A stretch of 32,604 bases of DNA from Actinomycetes bacterium. GTDB lineage: Bacteria > Actinomycetota > Actinomycetes > Streptosporangiales > Streptosporangiaceae. Positions 24,275-31,777 of the stretch are shown here, piece by piece. The position numbers were made by a program, and so were the translations under genes. The notes under the pieces were generated by a model. It saw nothing but the letters and a program-made list of their open reading frames with translations. It was not told the DNA's origin and did not search any database. Location: NCBI GenBank assembly GCA_025964575.1, contig JAOPYO010000460.1, positions 1-32,604 of the forward strand, read 5' to 3'. Within the stretch, counting starts at the first letter, position 1. The number at the start of each line of letters is the position of its first letter.

Positions 24275-24760
24275 ATGAGGTATCGGACGCTCTTTTTCGT
24301 GCTGCCTGGTCTGACCATGGCCATTGCGTTGACAGGTTGTGGATCGGAGAAGGCCGCGAGCGGGCCGACCCAGGCTCCCTCGGGCGGCATCGGGGCGACG
24401 ACGGAGCCACCGGCGCGGACGAAGGAGACCACCACGTTGAGCGTGGCGTTCAAGCCGTCCGCCAAGGCGCCGGTCAAGCTCTGGACCCTGACCTGTGATC
24501 CGGTAGGCGGCGAGCATCCCAACGCCAAGCCCGCGTGTGCCGCGCTGGACAAGGCCGCGGCCACGGGGAAGGACCCGTTCGCACCGACGCCCAAGGGTCA
24601 GGCCTGCTCGATGATCTACGGGGGGCCGGAGACCTCCACGGTCACCGGAACCTGGCAGGGCAAGAAGATCAACGCGCACTTCAGCCGTCAGGACGGCTGC
24701 CAAGTGACCCGCTGGGCCGCCCTCGCACCTCTCCTCGGTGAAGTCGCCCGCCCCCGCTGA
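24275..24760 (+). CDS. Lipoprotein with subtilisin-inhibitor-like (SSI) domain
   Basis: 161 residues. Signal peptide with lipobox ALTGC (Cys22), then a Pro/Thr-rich linker (24-60), then an SSI-like domain: LWTLTCDPVGGEHPNAKPAC, FAPTPKGQACSMIYGGPE, VTGTWQGKKINAHFSRQDGC. All four SSI cysteines have equivalents (Cys74, Cys88, Cys111, Cys142). By alignment with the SSI reactive-site motif CPMVYDP, the segment CSMIYGGP gives a P1 Met113 and P1' Ile114. Ordinary SSI proteins are secreted free; this one would be anchored to the membrane. ATG at 24275; the open frame upstream is antisense to the rhodanese gene. Confidence 0.8.
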   Translation: MRYRTLFFVLPGLTMAIALTGCGSEKAASGPTQAPSGGIGATTEPPARTKETTTLSVAFKPSAKAPVKLWTLTCDPVGGEHPNAKPACAALDKAAATGKDPFAPTPKGQACSMIYGGPETSTVTGTWQGKKINAHFSRQDGCQVTRWAALAPLLGEVARPR

Positions 24761-24823
24761 CCTGCGAGCCACCGGCGATCGTTCTCCCGTCTCTCCCTCC
24801 GGGCCTCCACGGAGACGGACGGC

Positions 24824-25684
24824 TCACTTGAGCAGGCGGGACAGGCGGCGGTCGGCCAGGGGTTTGCCGCCGGTCTGGCAGGTGGGGCAGTACTGCAAGG
24901 CCGAGTCGGCGAATGACACCTCCCGGATGGTGTCGCCGCAGACCGGGCACTTCTGGCCTGCCTTGCCGTGCACCCTGAGCCCGATCTTCTTCTCCACCTT
25001 GAGCTCACCGGCCGCCAGCCCATGGGAACGTTCGATCGCGTCGCGCAACATCGTCACGATCGCGTCGTGCAGGGTCGCGATGTCGTCGTCGGTCAAGGTC
25101 GCGGCGATCTTGAACGGCGACATTTTCGCCGCGTGCAGCACCTCATCCGAGTAGGCGTTGCCGATCCCGGCGATCACTCGCTGGTCGCGCAGCAATCCCT
25201 TGATCTGGGTACGACGCCCATGCAGGATCTCGGCCAGCGCCGCCGTCGTGAACGTGTCGGCCAGCGGGTCCGGGCCCAGTGAGGCCACGCCCGGCACATC
25301 GGCCGGATCCCGAACGACGTAGACCGCCAGGCCCTTCTTGGTGCCGGCCTCGGTAAGATCGAATCCTGAGCCGTTGTCGAGGTGGACCCGCATGGCCAGC
25401 GGGCCCTTGCCCTGTTTCAATGGGGTGGTGGGAAGCTCGTCCTTCCACCGCAGCCAGCCCGCCCGGGCGAGATGGGTGACGAAGTGCAGTCCGTCCACGT
25501 CGAGATCGAGGAACTTGCCGTGCCGGCCGACCGCGGTGATCGTCAGACCACCCAGCGCGCTGATCGGCGGATCGTACGTCTTGAGCGCGGAGATGGCGAG
25601 AACATCGATCTTCGCCACTGCGTGACCGACCGCGCGCTCGCGCAGGAAGCCCGCGAGCGCCTCGACCTCGGGTAGCTCAGGCAT
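24824..25684 (-). CDS. Fpg/Nei family DNA glycosylase
   Basis: 286 residues. It starts MPELPEVE, where Pro2 is the Schiff-base nucleophile and Glu3 the catalytic acid, so ATG at 25684 is certain even though GGGGAG abuts it. Lys57 (GRHGKFL), the H2TH region (GLLRDQRVIAGIGNAYSDEV) and a C-terminal zinc finger with Cys246, Cys249, Cys266 and Cys269 follow. The zinc-finger loop reads ADSALQYC; where typical Fpg has Arg (QRATFYC in Escherichia coli), here there is Ser261. It should excise oxidised bases and nick the strand, but specificity may differ from classical Fpg. Confidence 0.92.
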   Translation of the reverse strand: MPELPEVEALAGFLRERAVGHAVAKIDVLAISALKTYDPPISALGGLTITAVGRHGKFLDLDVDGLHFVTHLARAGWLRWKDELPTTPLKQGKGPLAMRVHLDNGSGFDLTEAGTKKGLAVYVVRDPADVPGVASLGPDPLADTFTTAALAEILHGRRTQIKGLLRDQRVIAGIGNAYSDEVLHAAKMSPFKIAATLTDDDIATLHDAIVTMLRDAIERSHGLAAGELKVEKKIGLRVHGKAGQKCPVCGDTIREVSFADSALQYCPTCQTGGKPLADRRLSRLLK

Positions 25685-25762
25685 CTCCCCAGTATGCGGT
25701 CCCACGCCGACCGAATCACTAGGGATCAGCTGTCCGACCAGCCGGTCACAGGGTGTGATCCG

Positions 25763-25914
25763 TCATCCACATGGTTGTGGACAGGTGTGGAAAACCCTGT
25801 GGACAAGTGCCTGCGAGAGGGGATTACCGCGTCATCCAAGGTCCACACCCTGGACGGATGCGGGCATACCACAGAACGACTACTCCCACAGATCCCTCCC
25901 AGGGTTGTGGATAA
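25763..25914. other. Cluster of DnaA-box-like nonamers
   Basis: In the 249-base gap between the Fpg/Nei and TenA genes. Perfect boxes (reverse orientation): TGTGGACAA (25798-25806, actinobacterial consensus TTGTCCACA) and TGTGGATAA (25906-25914, consensus TTATCCACA). One-mismatch boxes: TCATCCACA (25763-25771), TGTGGACAG (25776-25784), TGTGGAAAA (25786-25794). A weaker AGGTCCACA is at 25839-25847. No dnaA, dnaN or AT-rich unwinding element is visible, so an oriC call is not supported; a DnaA-titration or regulatory site is a better guess. Confidence 0.6.
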
Positions 25915-25933
25915 CTTTCTGATCGCGGCCCTG

Positions 25934-26542
25934 TCAGCAAGGTGTGTCCCAGAAGGCGAGCTCATGGCGCATACCCGCCCGAAACAACTCCGTGGCACGC
26001 CCGTGATCGGGCGCCGCCTCGTTGAGCATCTGGGCACAGCGCCGGGTCAGCTCCGCGAAAGCCGGGTCCGCGTAGGTGTCCACCCAGCGCCGGTAACGCG
26101 GCTCCGCCGGAGGGCTCTCGGCCAGCTTCGCCCCCAGCGTGGAGTAACCCCACATACATGGGTATAGCGCCGCCAGCCCCTCCCCGTACGAACTCGCCGC
26201 ATCGAGCAGGAACTCGGTGTACGCCGCGCACGCCGGCCCCTTGACCGCGCCCTCCAGGTCGGCGCCGAACTCGCCGGCGAGCTCCCGATGCAAGGACAGC
26301 TCATCGTGGAAGGTCGAGTGCGCCAGATCGACGAGGTCCCCGAGATGCCCCGCCGGGGCCTGCCACGCCAGCCGGGAGAACACGCGTACGTAATCCAGCA
26401 AGAAGAGGTAATCCTGCTCCAGCCAGGACCGGAACACCGCCTCGTCCAGATCTCCTCTTGCGATTCCCACCACGGTCGGATGCCTCAGTTGCTCCTGCAG
26501 CAACGGCCGTCCGATGTCCGCCAGCCTCCCAGCAAGACCCAT
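25934..26542 (-). CDS. tenA: TenA family aminopyrimidine aminohydrolase (thiaminase II)
   Basis: 202 residues, all-helical. TenA hydrolyses aminopyrimidine breakdown products of thiamin to hydroxymethylpyrimidine for salvage. Key positions are present: Asp44 in LEQDYLFLLDYVRVF, the catalytic Cys129 in LYPCMWGYSTLG, and Glu194 in MRHELAFWD, corresponding to Asp44, Cys135 and Glu205 of Bacillus subtilis TenA. It therefore belongs to the TenA_C class. ATG at 26542. With the TPP-regulated CytX-like carrier in the same window, a thiamin-pyrimidine salvage role is well supported. The upstream DnaA-box gap lies at its 3' side, not at its promoter. Confidence 0.9.
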   Translation of the reverse strand: MGLAGRLADIGRPLLQEQLRHPTVVGIARGDLDEAVFRSWLEQDYLFLLDYVRVFSRLAWQAPAGHLGDLVDLAHSTFHDELSLHRELAGEFGADLEGAVKGPACAAYTEFLLDAASSYGEGLAALYPCMWGYSTLGAKLAESPPAEPRYRRWVDTYADPAFAELTRRCAQMLNEAAPDHGRATELFRAGMRHELAFWDTPC

Positions 26543-26687
26543 GTTCGTAGTCTCGCATCGAAGCAGACTCCGACGGCCGACGCCAACGCCGAGGCGCCGG
26601 CTCAGGCCGACCTTCTACCGATCATGCGGGCGGGCCGGCCACTACCTCGGCTTGGGTGAAGACCTCCAACCCGCCCACCACAACCAG

Positions 26688-26720
26688 AAGAGCCCCGGCG
26701 CTTACGGCGCCGAGGCTCTT
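26688..26720 (-). terminator. Hairpin terminator
   Basis: AAGAGCCCCGGCGC (26688-26701) pairs with GCGCCGAGGCTCTT (26707-26720) with one mismatch around loop TTACG. On the minus strand it lies after the MFS gene and before TenA. The rest of 26543-26868 shows no gene; an 11-bp inverted repeat with one mismatch (26827-26837 and 26862-26872) is also present. Confidence 0.7.
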
Positions 26721-26868
26721 TCCGTCACTCTACGGGTACAACTTTCGTCTGTACCCCCTGGGGTGACGAGGGTGTTCTGGCACGTCAGAAGCGCGCACCG
26801 GGGGTTCGGCTGAGGCTTGCAGGCTGGTGAAGTCACCCCCCGGGGCGTCGTGCGTGCGGCCGGTGGCT

Positions 26869-26958
26869 TCACTGTCCATGCGCGACCGGGCGGGTGCGAC
26901 AGCGCTCGATGAGCCTGCGGCGCCCTTCCGGGGTGAGCGGGGCGTTGCAGTAAGTCAT
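26869..26958 (-). pseudogene. IS481-type transposase N-terminal fragment
   Basis: Reads MTYCNAPLTPEGRRRLIERC, then RTRPVAHGQ and a stop. NAPLTPEGRRRL and ERCRTRPVAH are the N-terminal helix-turn-helix opening of IS481-family transposases; the next expected block (VAAEMGIS) is lost. Its ATG directly overlaps the stop of the MFS gene (ATGA), so it lies at the edge of a rearrangement. No IS terminal repeats or DDE core are seen. Only about 29 codons remain. Confidence 0.65.
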
Positions 26959-28202
26959 GCGGCCGGGACGTCTTCGGCCGACAGGGCGGGTTCAGGGTCG
27001 AACAAGTGTGTCCGTTTGGGCAGCAAGAGCGGGGTGGCGAGCAGGAGAACGCCGGAGATGGTGATCGCGGCGAGAGGGCTGGTGAGTGTGGCGAGGATGC
27101 CCCAGATCACCATGAGGGTGGCCTGCACGAGTTTGCTGCTGACACTCCATGCGCTGAGGACTTGGGCAGCATGATCCGCGGGAGTCCGTTGCAGGCGTTC
27201 TGTGGCGTAGATCGGGTTGAAGATGCCCATGCATATGATCAGCAGGCCCTCGATGATGATCACGGTGAGGAGTCCGGTGATGCCGGGATGGATGAACGCG
27301 AGACCGAGCGGGAAGAGCGATCGCAGCCAGCCGGAGACGGTCATGACCCGGTGCCGGCCGTAACGCTTCACGAGGCGTGCGGAGAGGCGGGCGCCCACGA
27401 AGCCGCCGAGTGCCGGGATGCCGAAGGCAAGCCCGTATTGCCAGGCCGAGAAGTGGTATTCGCCCAGCAGGAGGACGGCCAGGAGCGGGACGGTGGCCAT
27501 GATCAGGCCGCCGACCAGGATCGAGTTGAGGAACAGCCACCGTAGTGCGCGGTCGTGGAGGATGAACCGCCAGCCACCAAGAAGGTCGGCTCCGCGCAAC
27601 CTGGTGGCCGGGTCGCGGGGTGCCGCGACGTCGCCTCCGCGGATGCGGAGGACCCCGAGCGCGGATAGCAGGTAGCTGAGGGCGTCGGCCATGATAGTGA
27701 TGACTGGGCCTAGCAGCCCGATGAGCGCGCCGCCGAGGGGCGGTCCGGCCGCGGTCGCCACCCAGCTCGTGCCCTCGAATCTCCCGTTCGCGGTAAGGAG
27801 GTGATCGCTGCGGACGAGGTATTTCAGGTACGCGCCGGATGCGGCGGTGAAGGCGATGCTTGCGGTTCCGGAGATGACCGAGACGACCATCAGCTGGCCG
27901 TAGGACAGCGAGCCGAGGAAGTACGCGACCGGAACACTCGCCATCGCGAGGAACCGAGCCAGGTCCATCGCGATCATCACCGGACGCTTGGACCGGTGCT
28001 CGACCCACGGCCCGAGCGGGAACGCCATGATCGCCGCGACGGCAAGCCCGCCTGCCTCCAGAAGCGAAACCGCGAATGCCGACGAGTGCAGCACTCGAAC
28101 CGCGATGAGCGGGAACGCTCCGAAGGCGATCCACGTGCCGTACGTGCTGACGGCGTAGGCCGACCACAGCCAGCCGAAGCTGGACCCCAATTTCACGCGC
28201 AC
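26955..28202 (-). CDS. MFS transporter, divergent from LysR regulator
   Basis: 415 residues, about twelve helices in two halves, with GPWVEHRSKRPVMIAMDLAR (motif A-like loop, usually GxLxDRxxRR) and VKRYGRHRVM between helices 8 and 9. The profile resembles the macrolide-efflux/enterobactin-exporter type of MFS proteins (DHA3-like). Start GTG at 28202 has AGGAG four bases upstream; the frame is open to 28562 but the first 120 codons run antisense to the LysR gene. The divergent LysR gene 121 bases away probably controls it. The substrate is unknown. The C-terminus abuts the transposase fragment but looks complete. Confidence 0.87.
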   Translation of the reverse strand: MRVKLGSSFGWLWSAYAVSTYGTWIAFGAFPLIAVRVLHSSAFAVSLLEAGGLAVAAIMAFPLGPWVEHRSKRPVMIAMDLARFLAMASVPVAYFLGSLSYGQLMVVSVISGTASIAFTAASGAYLKYLVRSDHLLTANGRFEGTSWVATAAGPPLGGALIGLLGPVITIMADALSYLLSALGVLRIRGGDVAAPRDPATRLRGADLLGGWRFILHDRALRWLFLNSILVGGLIMATVPLLAVLLLGEYHFSAWQYGLAFGIPALGGFVGARLSARLVKRYGRHRVMTVSGWLRSLFPLGLAFIHPGITGLLTVIIIEGLLIICMGIFNPIYATERLQRTPADHAAQVLSAWSVSSKLVQATLMVIWGILATLTSPLAAITISGVLLLATPLLLPKRTHLFDPEPALSAEDVPAA

Positions 28203-28288
28203 ATGACTCCTCTGCAACAACCGATGTTTGGGTCCCCGAATCACATCGGCTACAGAGCACAGGATCAAACAACTGCCTTTCAGCGAGC

Positions 28289-28305
28289 CACAACGATCAG
28301 TTGTG
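28289..28305. promoter_or_regulatory. Inverted repeat, candidate LysR operator
   Basis: CACAAC-GATCA-GTTGTG is a perfect six-base inverted repeat in the 121-base divergent MFS/LysR intergenic region, ending 18 bases before the LysR start. A related CTGCAACAAC occurs near the MFS start (28212-28221). Paired sites of this layout are usual for LysR regulators; binding is inferred. Confidence 0.5.
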
Positions 28306-28323
28306 CAGGCATAAGCTGGACCA

Positions 28324-29292
28324 ATGGATACCGAGGCAGTGCGATCGTTCGTCCGGGCGGCCGAGCTCGGACAGTTGCAACACGCGGCCGACGAGCTGGG
28401 CGTGACACAGCAGGCGGTCTCGAAGCGGATCGCCGCCCTAGAGCGCGAGCTGGAGGTCCGCCTGTTCACCCGTACCGCCCGAGGGGTCGAACTGACGCTC
28501 GACGGCCAGGCGTTTCTCCCACACGCACGGAGTGTCGTCGCGGGTGTTGATCGCGCCGTCACCGCAGTCAGGCCGGGCTCGCGGGCCCTTCGGATCGACG
28601 TTCTAGGCCTGCGAAGCGCGCAGGCCGTCGTTCTGCACGACTATTGGCGGTCGCATCCCGAAACTGACCTCGACGTGGTGATCCTCAGGGTCAACGACCC
28701 TCACGTGGCGGCCGCCGCCGTCCAGGCAGGCGATATCGACGCCTCGTTCCGCACCCTAACCGATCCGGCCACGCTGCCGCGCGACGTGCAAATGATCCAC
28801 GCCTTCGACTCCCCGCTGGAACTCCTCGTCGGCCCCAGGCATCCGCTTGCCTCCGCACGAACACTGACACCACCCCAGCTGCGCAAGCTTCGGATCTGGG
28901 TGCCGGGTATCGTGCCCCGAAGCGAATGGGCAGAGTTCTACGATCAGCTCGCCACCGCCTTCGACCTCCGCATCGACGCGGCAGGCCCGAACTTCGGCAA
29001 CGAGGTACTTCAAGACACCCTCGCGGACTCCGCAGACGTGGCCACCCTCGTAGGCGCGCGCGACCGGTACATCTGGCCGACGAACTACGACCTACGCCGC
29101 ATCCCGATCGTGAACCCGACGCTCGCCTACCCGCTCTCCCTCATGTTCCCCAGAACGAATCCGCACCCGGGACTTCGGGCGATCATCAACCACTTCGCAA
29201 GCCTGACACCGCTCCCCGAGACGGCCTGGCTCCCGTCCTGGGCAACAACACCACGCCGCAGCGCCGGCGACATCGCGCACACCCGCCACTAA
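28324..29292 (+). CDS. LysR family transcriptional regulator
   Basis: 322 residues. The N-terminal winged helix (1-60) has the LysR signature VRSFVRAAELGQLQHAADEL, VTQQAVSKRIAALERELEVR and LFTRTARGVELT. The effector-binding domain (about 88-300) has two lobes: LRIDVLGLRSAQAVVLHDY, VRVND-type strand, then PLELLVGPRHPLASARTLTP. Tail of about 20 residues is Pro/Arg-rich. ATG at 28324. It is divergent from the MFS gene, the classical regulator/target arrangement, and probably also represses itself through the inverted repeat between them. Confidence 0.92.
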   Translation: MDTEAVRSFVRAAELGQLQHAADELGVTQQAVSKRIAALERELEVRLFTRTARGVELTLDGQAFLPHARSVVAGVDRAVTAVRPGSRALRIDVLGLRSAQAVVLHDYWRSHPETDLDVVILRVNDPHVAAAAVQAGDIDASFRTLTDPATLPRDVQMIHAFDSPLELLVGPRHPLASARTLTPPQLRKLRIWVPGIVPRSEWAEFYDQLATAFDLRIDAAGPNFGNEVLQDTLADSADVATLVGARDRYIWPTNYDLRRIPIVNPTLAYPLSLMFPRTNPHPGLRAIINHFASLTPLPETAWLPSWATTPRRSAGDIAHTRH

Positions 29293-29354
29293 CAGTCGTT
29301 TGCGCAGGTGCATTACCAACATGACTCGCTTAACCCGCTCGCCACCGAGTTGAC

Positions 29355-29546
29355 TCAATCCGCCGCCGCCAACAACGTCATGGCCAGCAACAGCTTGCCG
29401 TAGACCGGTACGCAGATCGTCGAAGTGATCAGGAACGCGGTCGTCACCCACGCCTGCGCCGTGAGCCCTTTCAGACTCTCGCCGATCCGATACCTCGCCG
29501 CGGCCACGACGGTCTGATCGAGCGAGGCGACGAAGGTGACCAGCAT
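29355..29546 (-). pseudogene. Fragment of a DHA2 (EmrB/QacA-like) multidrug transporter
   Basis: Reads FVASLDQTVVAAARYRIGES, later AWVTTAFLITSTICVPVYGK. FVASLDQTVV and the WVxTAFLITST-PVYGKL block are helices 1 and 2 of DHA2 proton-driven drug exporters. After KLL the reading turns into unrelated sequence and stops, so about 450 residues, including the rest of motif A, are absent. The upstream side (29547 onward) also lacks a proper start region. A deletion remnant. Confidence 0.75.
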
Positions 29547-30040
29547 CAGCCCGGCAAAGGATCACCCGTACCTGACGTCGGCCATAGCCGTCTGACAGGG
29601 GCACTTATACTCCTTGCGGTTGTCTTGAAGCCCTTGGCCACTTCGCCGAGTCACGGGCCTTCTGGAACGCCGTCGGCAGCGAGGTTCCCGGCTGCTACCA
29701 GGGGTCCCGGACTGGTGAGAGATCCAACGGATACGCCCTTGACCTGCGGTGACTCGGCGGGTTCCAGGGCGGCGCTGAGCGCATTCGTCCGGATAGCCTC
29801 CCACTCAGGCTCCTTATCCTGAACGTTGCCCCAGCCGATGCGCCCAGGTAATCAAGGCCGCTGGCCTGCGCGAAGGTCTTACTTTGCCCTTTGGCTGCGC
29901 GGGCCCGGATGGCCTCCCGCCGATGTGGTCGCGTGCATCTCGCAGCACGGCGCCGGGAAAGCAATTCGGGTTTCCGGCGAAGGGTGGGTGACAGATGACG
30001 ACTTCAGTCGGGAGGCAACCTGCATGATGGAGACAGGGAA
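29547..30040. other. Gene-free stretch with no recognisable coding
   Basis: 494 bases between the DHA2 fragment and the ECF sigma gene. All frames are short and broken, composition is slightly lower in GC than the neighbours, and I recognise no domain. It probably contains decayed sequence as well as the sigma-gene promoter. Similarly, 29293-29354 after the LysR gene holds nothing identified. Confidence 0.5.
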
Positions 30041-30613
30041 TTGACCGCCGATGTGGACGAGCAGGTGACCGATGCCGAGTTGGTGGCTCGGTTCCGGCGG
30101 GATCCGGAGATGTTCTATGCCGTCTACGACCGGTACCGCCGCGACGTCTACCTCTATGTAGCCGGACGGCTGGACAGGCAGGCGGCCGACGACATCACCG
30201 CCGAAACGTTCCTCACGGCATTCGGTCAGCGAGACCGGTTCAACCCCGAACGCGGCAGCCTGCGGCCCTGGCTGCTCGGCATCGCCACGAACATGGTTGC
30301 CCGGCACCGGCGTAAAGAGGCCCGCCACTACAAGACGCTGGCCCGTGGAGGGCCGGAGCCCGCAGTCGAGAGCCACGAGAACCGCGTCGTCACCTCGGTC
30401 GCTGCCGAACGCATGCAGCCGCAACTGGCGAAGGCCCTGATGGCGCTATCCCAAGGCGAGCGCGACGTCGTCCTGCTCGTGGCGCTGAGCCAGCTCAGCC
30501 ATGAGGAGGTGGCGCAGGCGCTCGGTATCTCCTACGGCACGGTCGGCTCCCGGCTCAGCCGCGCCCGCAAGAAGCTCCACGACGCAATCGATCAGGAGGC
30601 AATCAATGGATGA
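30041..30613 (+). CDS. ECF-type RNA polymerase sigma factor
   Basis: 190 residues. Sigma region 2 is at about residues 20-92: FYAVYDRYRRDVYLYVAGRL, QAADDITAETFLTAFGQRDR, GSLRPWLLGIATNMVARHRR. Region 4 is at about 128-185: ALSQGERDVVLLVALSQLSH, EEVAQALGISYGTVGSRLSR. A short linker joins them, as in extracytoplasmic-function sigma factors. Start TTG at 30041 has GGAG eight bases upstream; GTG at 30053 is an alternative. It overlaps the next gene by eight bases, so the membrane-anchored CU044_5270 protein is the likely partner or anti-sigma factor. Confidence 0.9.
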   Translation: MTADVDEQVTDAELVARFRRDPEMFYAVYDRYRRDVYLYVAGRLDRQAADDITAETFLTAFGQRDRFNPERGSLRPWLLGIATNMVARHRRKEARHYKTLARGGPEPAVESHENRVVTSVAAERMQPQLAKALMALSQGERDVVLLVALSQLSHEEVAQALGISYGTVGSRLSRARKKLHDAIDQEAING

Positions 30614-31544
30614 ACTGCAGCTGCTCGCCAACCTGCTGGCCAAGCCCGACCAGTCCCGCGACATGATCGACCACGGTCGGCACCAGCTCCAGAAGGCAAT
30701 GCGCGGCCCGGTCCACAAGCGCAAGACCGGCTGGCTGGCAGGCGGCCTCGGCCTGACCGCGGCGGCGGTGGGAGCGGTCGTGGTCGTTTCGAGCACGACC
30801 GCGCCCACCGCGACCCCCAACAGCCCGCCGGCCGCGGTCCAGCAGAATGCCCGGCAGATCTTGCTCACGGCCGCAACCACCGCCCTGAGGACACCAATGG
30901 GCTCCGGTACCTACTGGTACGTCAAGAACGTGTCCACCAAGCGCGCGGGGGGCGTTTCGGGGCAGGACTCGGTTGAGACCTGGGTCCGGCGCGACGGCAA
31001 ATCCTGGGTCAGGCAAGGGGCGCCCGCGAGCCCGGTCATCAGCAATGACGGAAGCCATGGGCATTGGGCCGACGGGTTCGACGTGGCCGACCACAGGTTG
31101 AGCCTCGGGCAGATCCAGCAGCTGCCGACCGACCCTGTCGCGCTAAAAGCATGGATCGTGGAGCATCGCGGCAGGGCGACCCCCCCGGGACTCGATTTCG
31201 TCATCGGTGAGCTGGTCGGACTGCTCTCCGGCGTGCCGGCTCCGCCGAAGGTCCGCGCCGCCGCCTTCCGCGCGCTGGCCTCGCTTCCGAACGTCAAGAG
31301 TCTCGGCCCGGTCAAGGGCGGTCAAGGCCTACTGCTCCCCGACCCCCAAGGCAAGAACATGCTGGTCGTCGATCCGGCGACCTCGAAGGTGCGCGGCTCG
31401 AACTTCTCCGACGTTATCGACGGTCAGCGGGTCTCCGGCAGTTCAGCGGTCGTCGCAGCCGAATGGACGAACCTATTGCCCAAGGTCGCCCCGGATTCCG
31501 GGCCCGGGACGCAACCTCACAAAGCAGCCACCCACCCTCGCTGA
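30606..31544 (+). CDS. CU044_5270 family protein (membrane-anchored, sigma-associated)
   Basis: 312 residues. The N-terminal 45 residues are cytoplasmic (MDELQLLANLLAKPDQSRDM), followed by one membrane helix (about 43-62, WLAGGLGLTAAAVGAVVVVS) and an external domain. NARQILLTAATTALRTPMGS, GTYWYVKN and VIGELVGLLSGVPAPPKVRA are typical of the CU044_5270 family, which is repeatedly encoded next to ECF sigma factors in Streptosporangiales. Function is not established; an anti-sigma-like signal sensor is likely. The start ATG at 30606 overlaps the sigma stop (ATGGATGA). Confidence 0.82.
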   Translation: MDELQLLANLLAKPDQSRDMIDHGRHQLQKAMRGPVHKRKTGWLAGGLGLTAAAVGAVVVVSSTTAPTATPNSPPAAVQQNARQILLTAATTALRTPMGSGTYWYVKNVSTKRAGGVSGQDSVETWVRRDGKSWVRQGAPASPVISNDGSHGHWADGFDVADHRLSLGQIQQLPTDPVALKAWIVEHRGRATPPGLDFVIGELVGLLSGVPAPPKVRAAAFRALASLPNVKSLGPVKGGQGLLLPDPQGKNMLVVDPATSKVRGSNFSDVIDGQRVSGSSAVVAAEWTNLLPKVAPDSGPGTQPHKAATHPR

Positions 31545-31597
31545 GGAGCCCAAACAGCAGCGAACGGCGGAACCCGGTGTCCAGGCCGCTCGCGTCG

Positions 31598-31669
31598 GGT
31601 GAGGATCTCCTCGGCGCGGGCGGCGATCTCGTAGATCATGCGCCACAGCACTCGCTCGCGCAGAGCGTG
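31598..31669 (-). pseudogene. Tyrosine recombinase/integrase fragment (about 24 codons)
   Basis: The minus-strand reading HALRERVLWRMIYEIA followed by ARAEEILT closely follows the catalytic-domain block of actinobacterial tyrosine recombinases (LWRMxYExAARAEEILxLxVEDLD). The codons before and after do not continue the family, and the catalytic Arg-His-Arg-Tyr set is absent. A fossil of an integrated element next to the ECF locus. Confidence 0.55.
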
Positions 31670-31777
31670 CCGGTGCGCTGGCCAGGGCCTTCAGCCAGCT
31701 CCAACATCTTGAGCACCAGCCCCCCGGCCTGCTCTGCCGTCACCGAAACGCCCCAGACCATCCGGCCGATCAACCGC

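Noticed and set aside
25685..25933. Chromosomal replication origin
   Set aside because: DnaA boxes are present, but no dnaA/dnaN, no AT-rich region and too few boxes for an actinobacterial oriC.
26628..26680. GGGCGGG...CCCGCCC followed by ACCA, resembling a tRNA acceptor stem with CCA
   Set aside because: Only 53 bases in total and no D, anticodon or T arms (no GGTTCRA); too short for a tRNA.
29562..29804. 80-residue Arg-rich minus-strand frame
   Set aside because: No recognisable domain, no ribosome binding site, and overlapping frames look equally poor.
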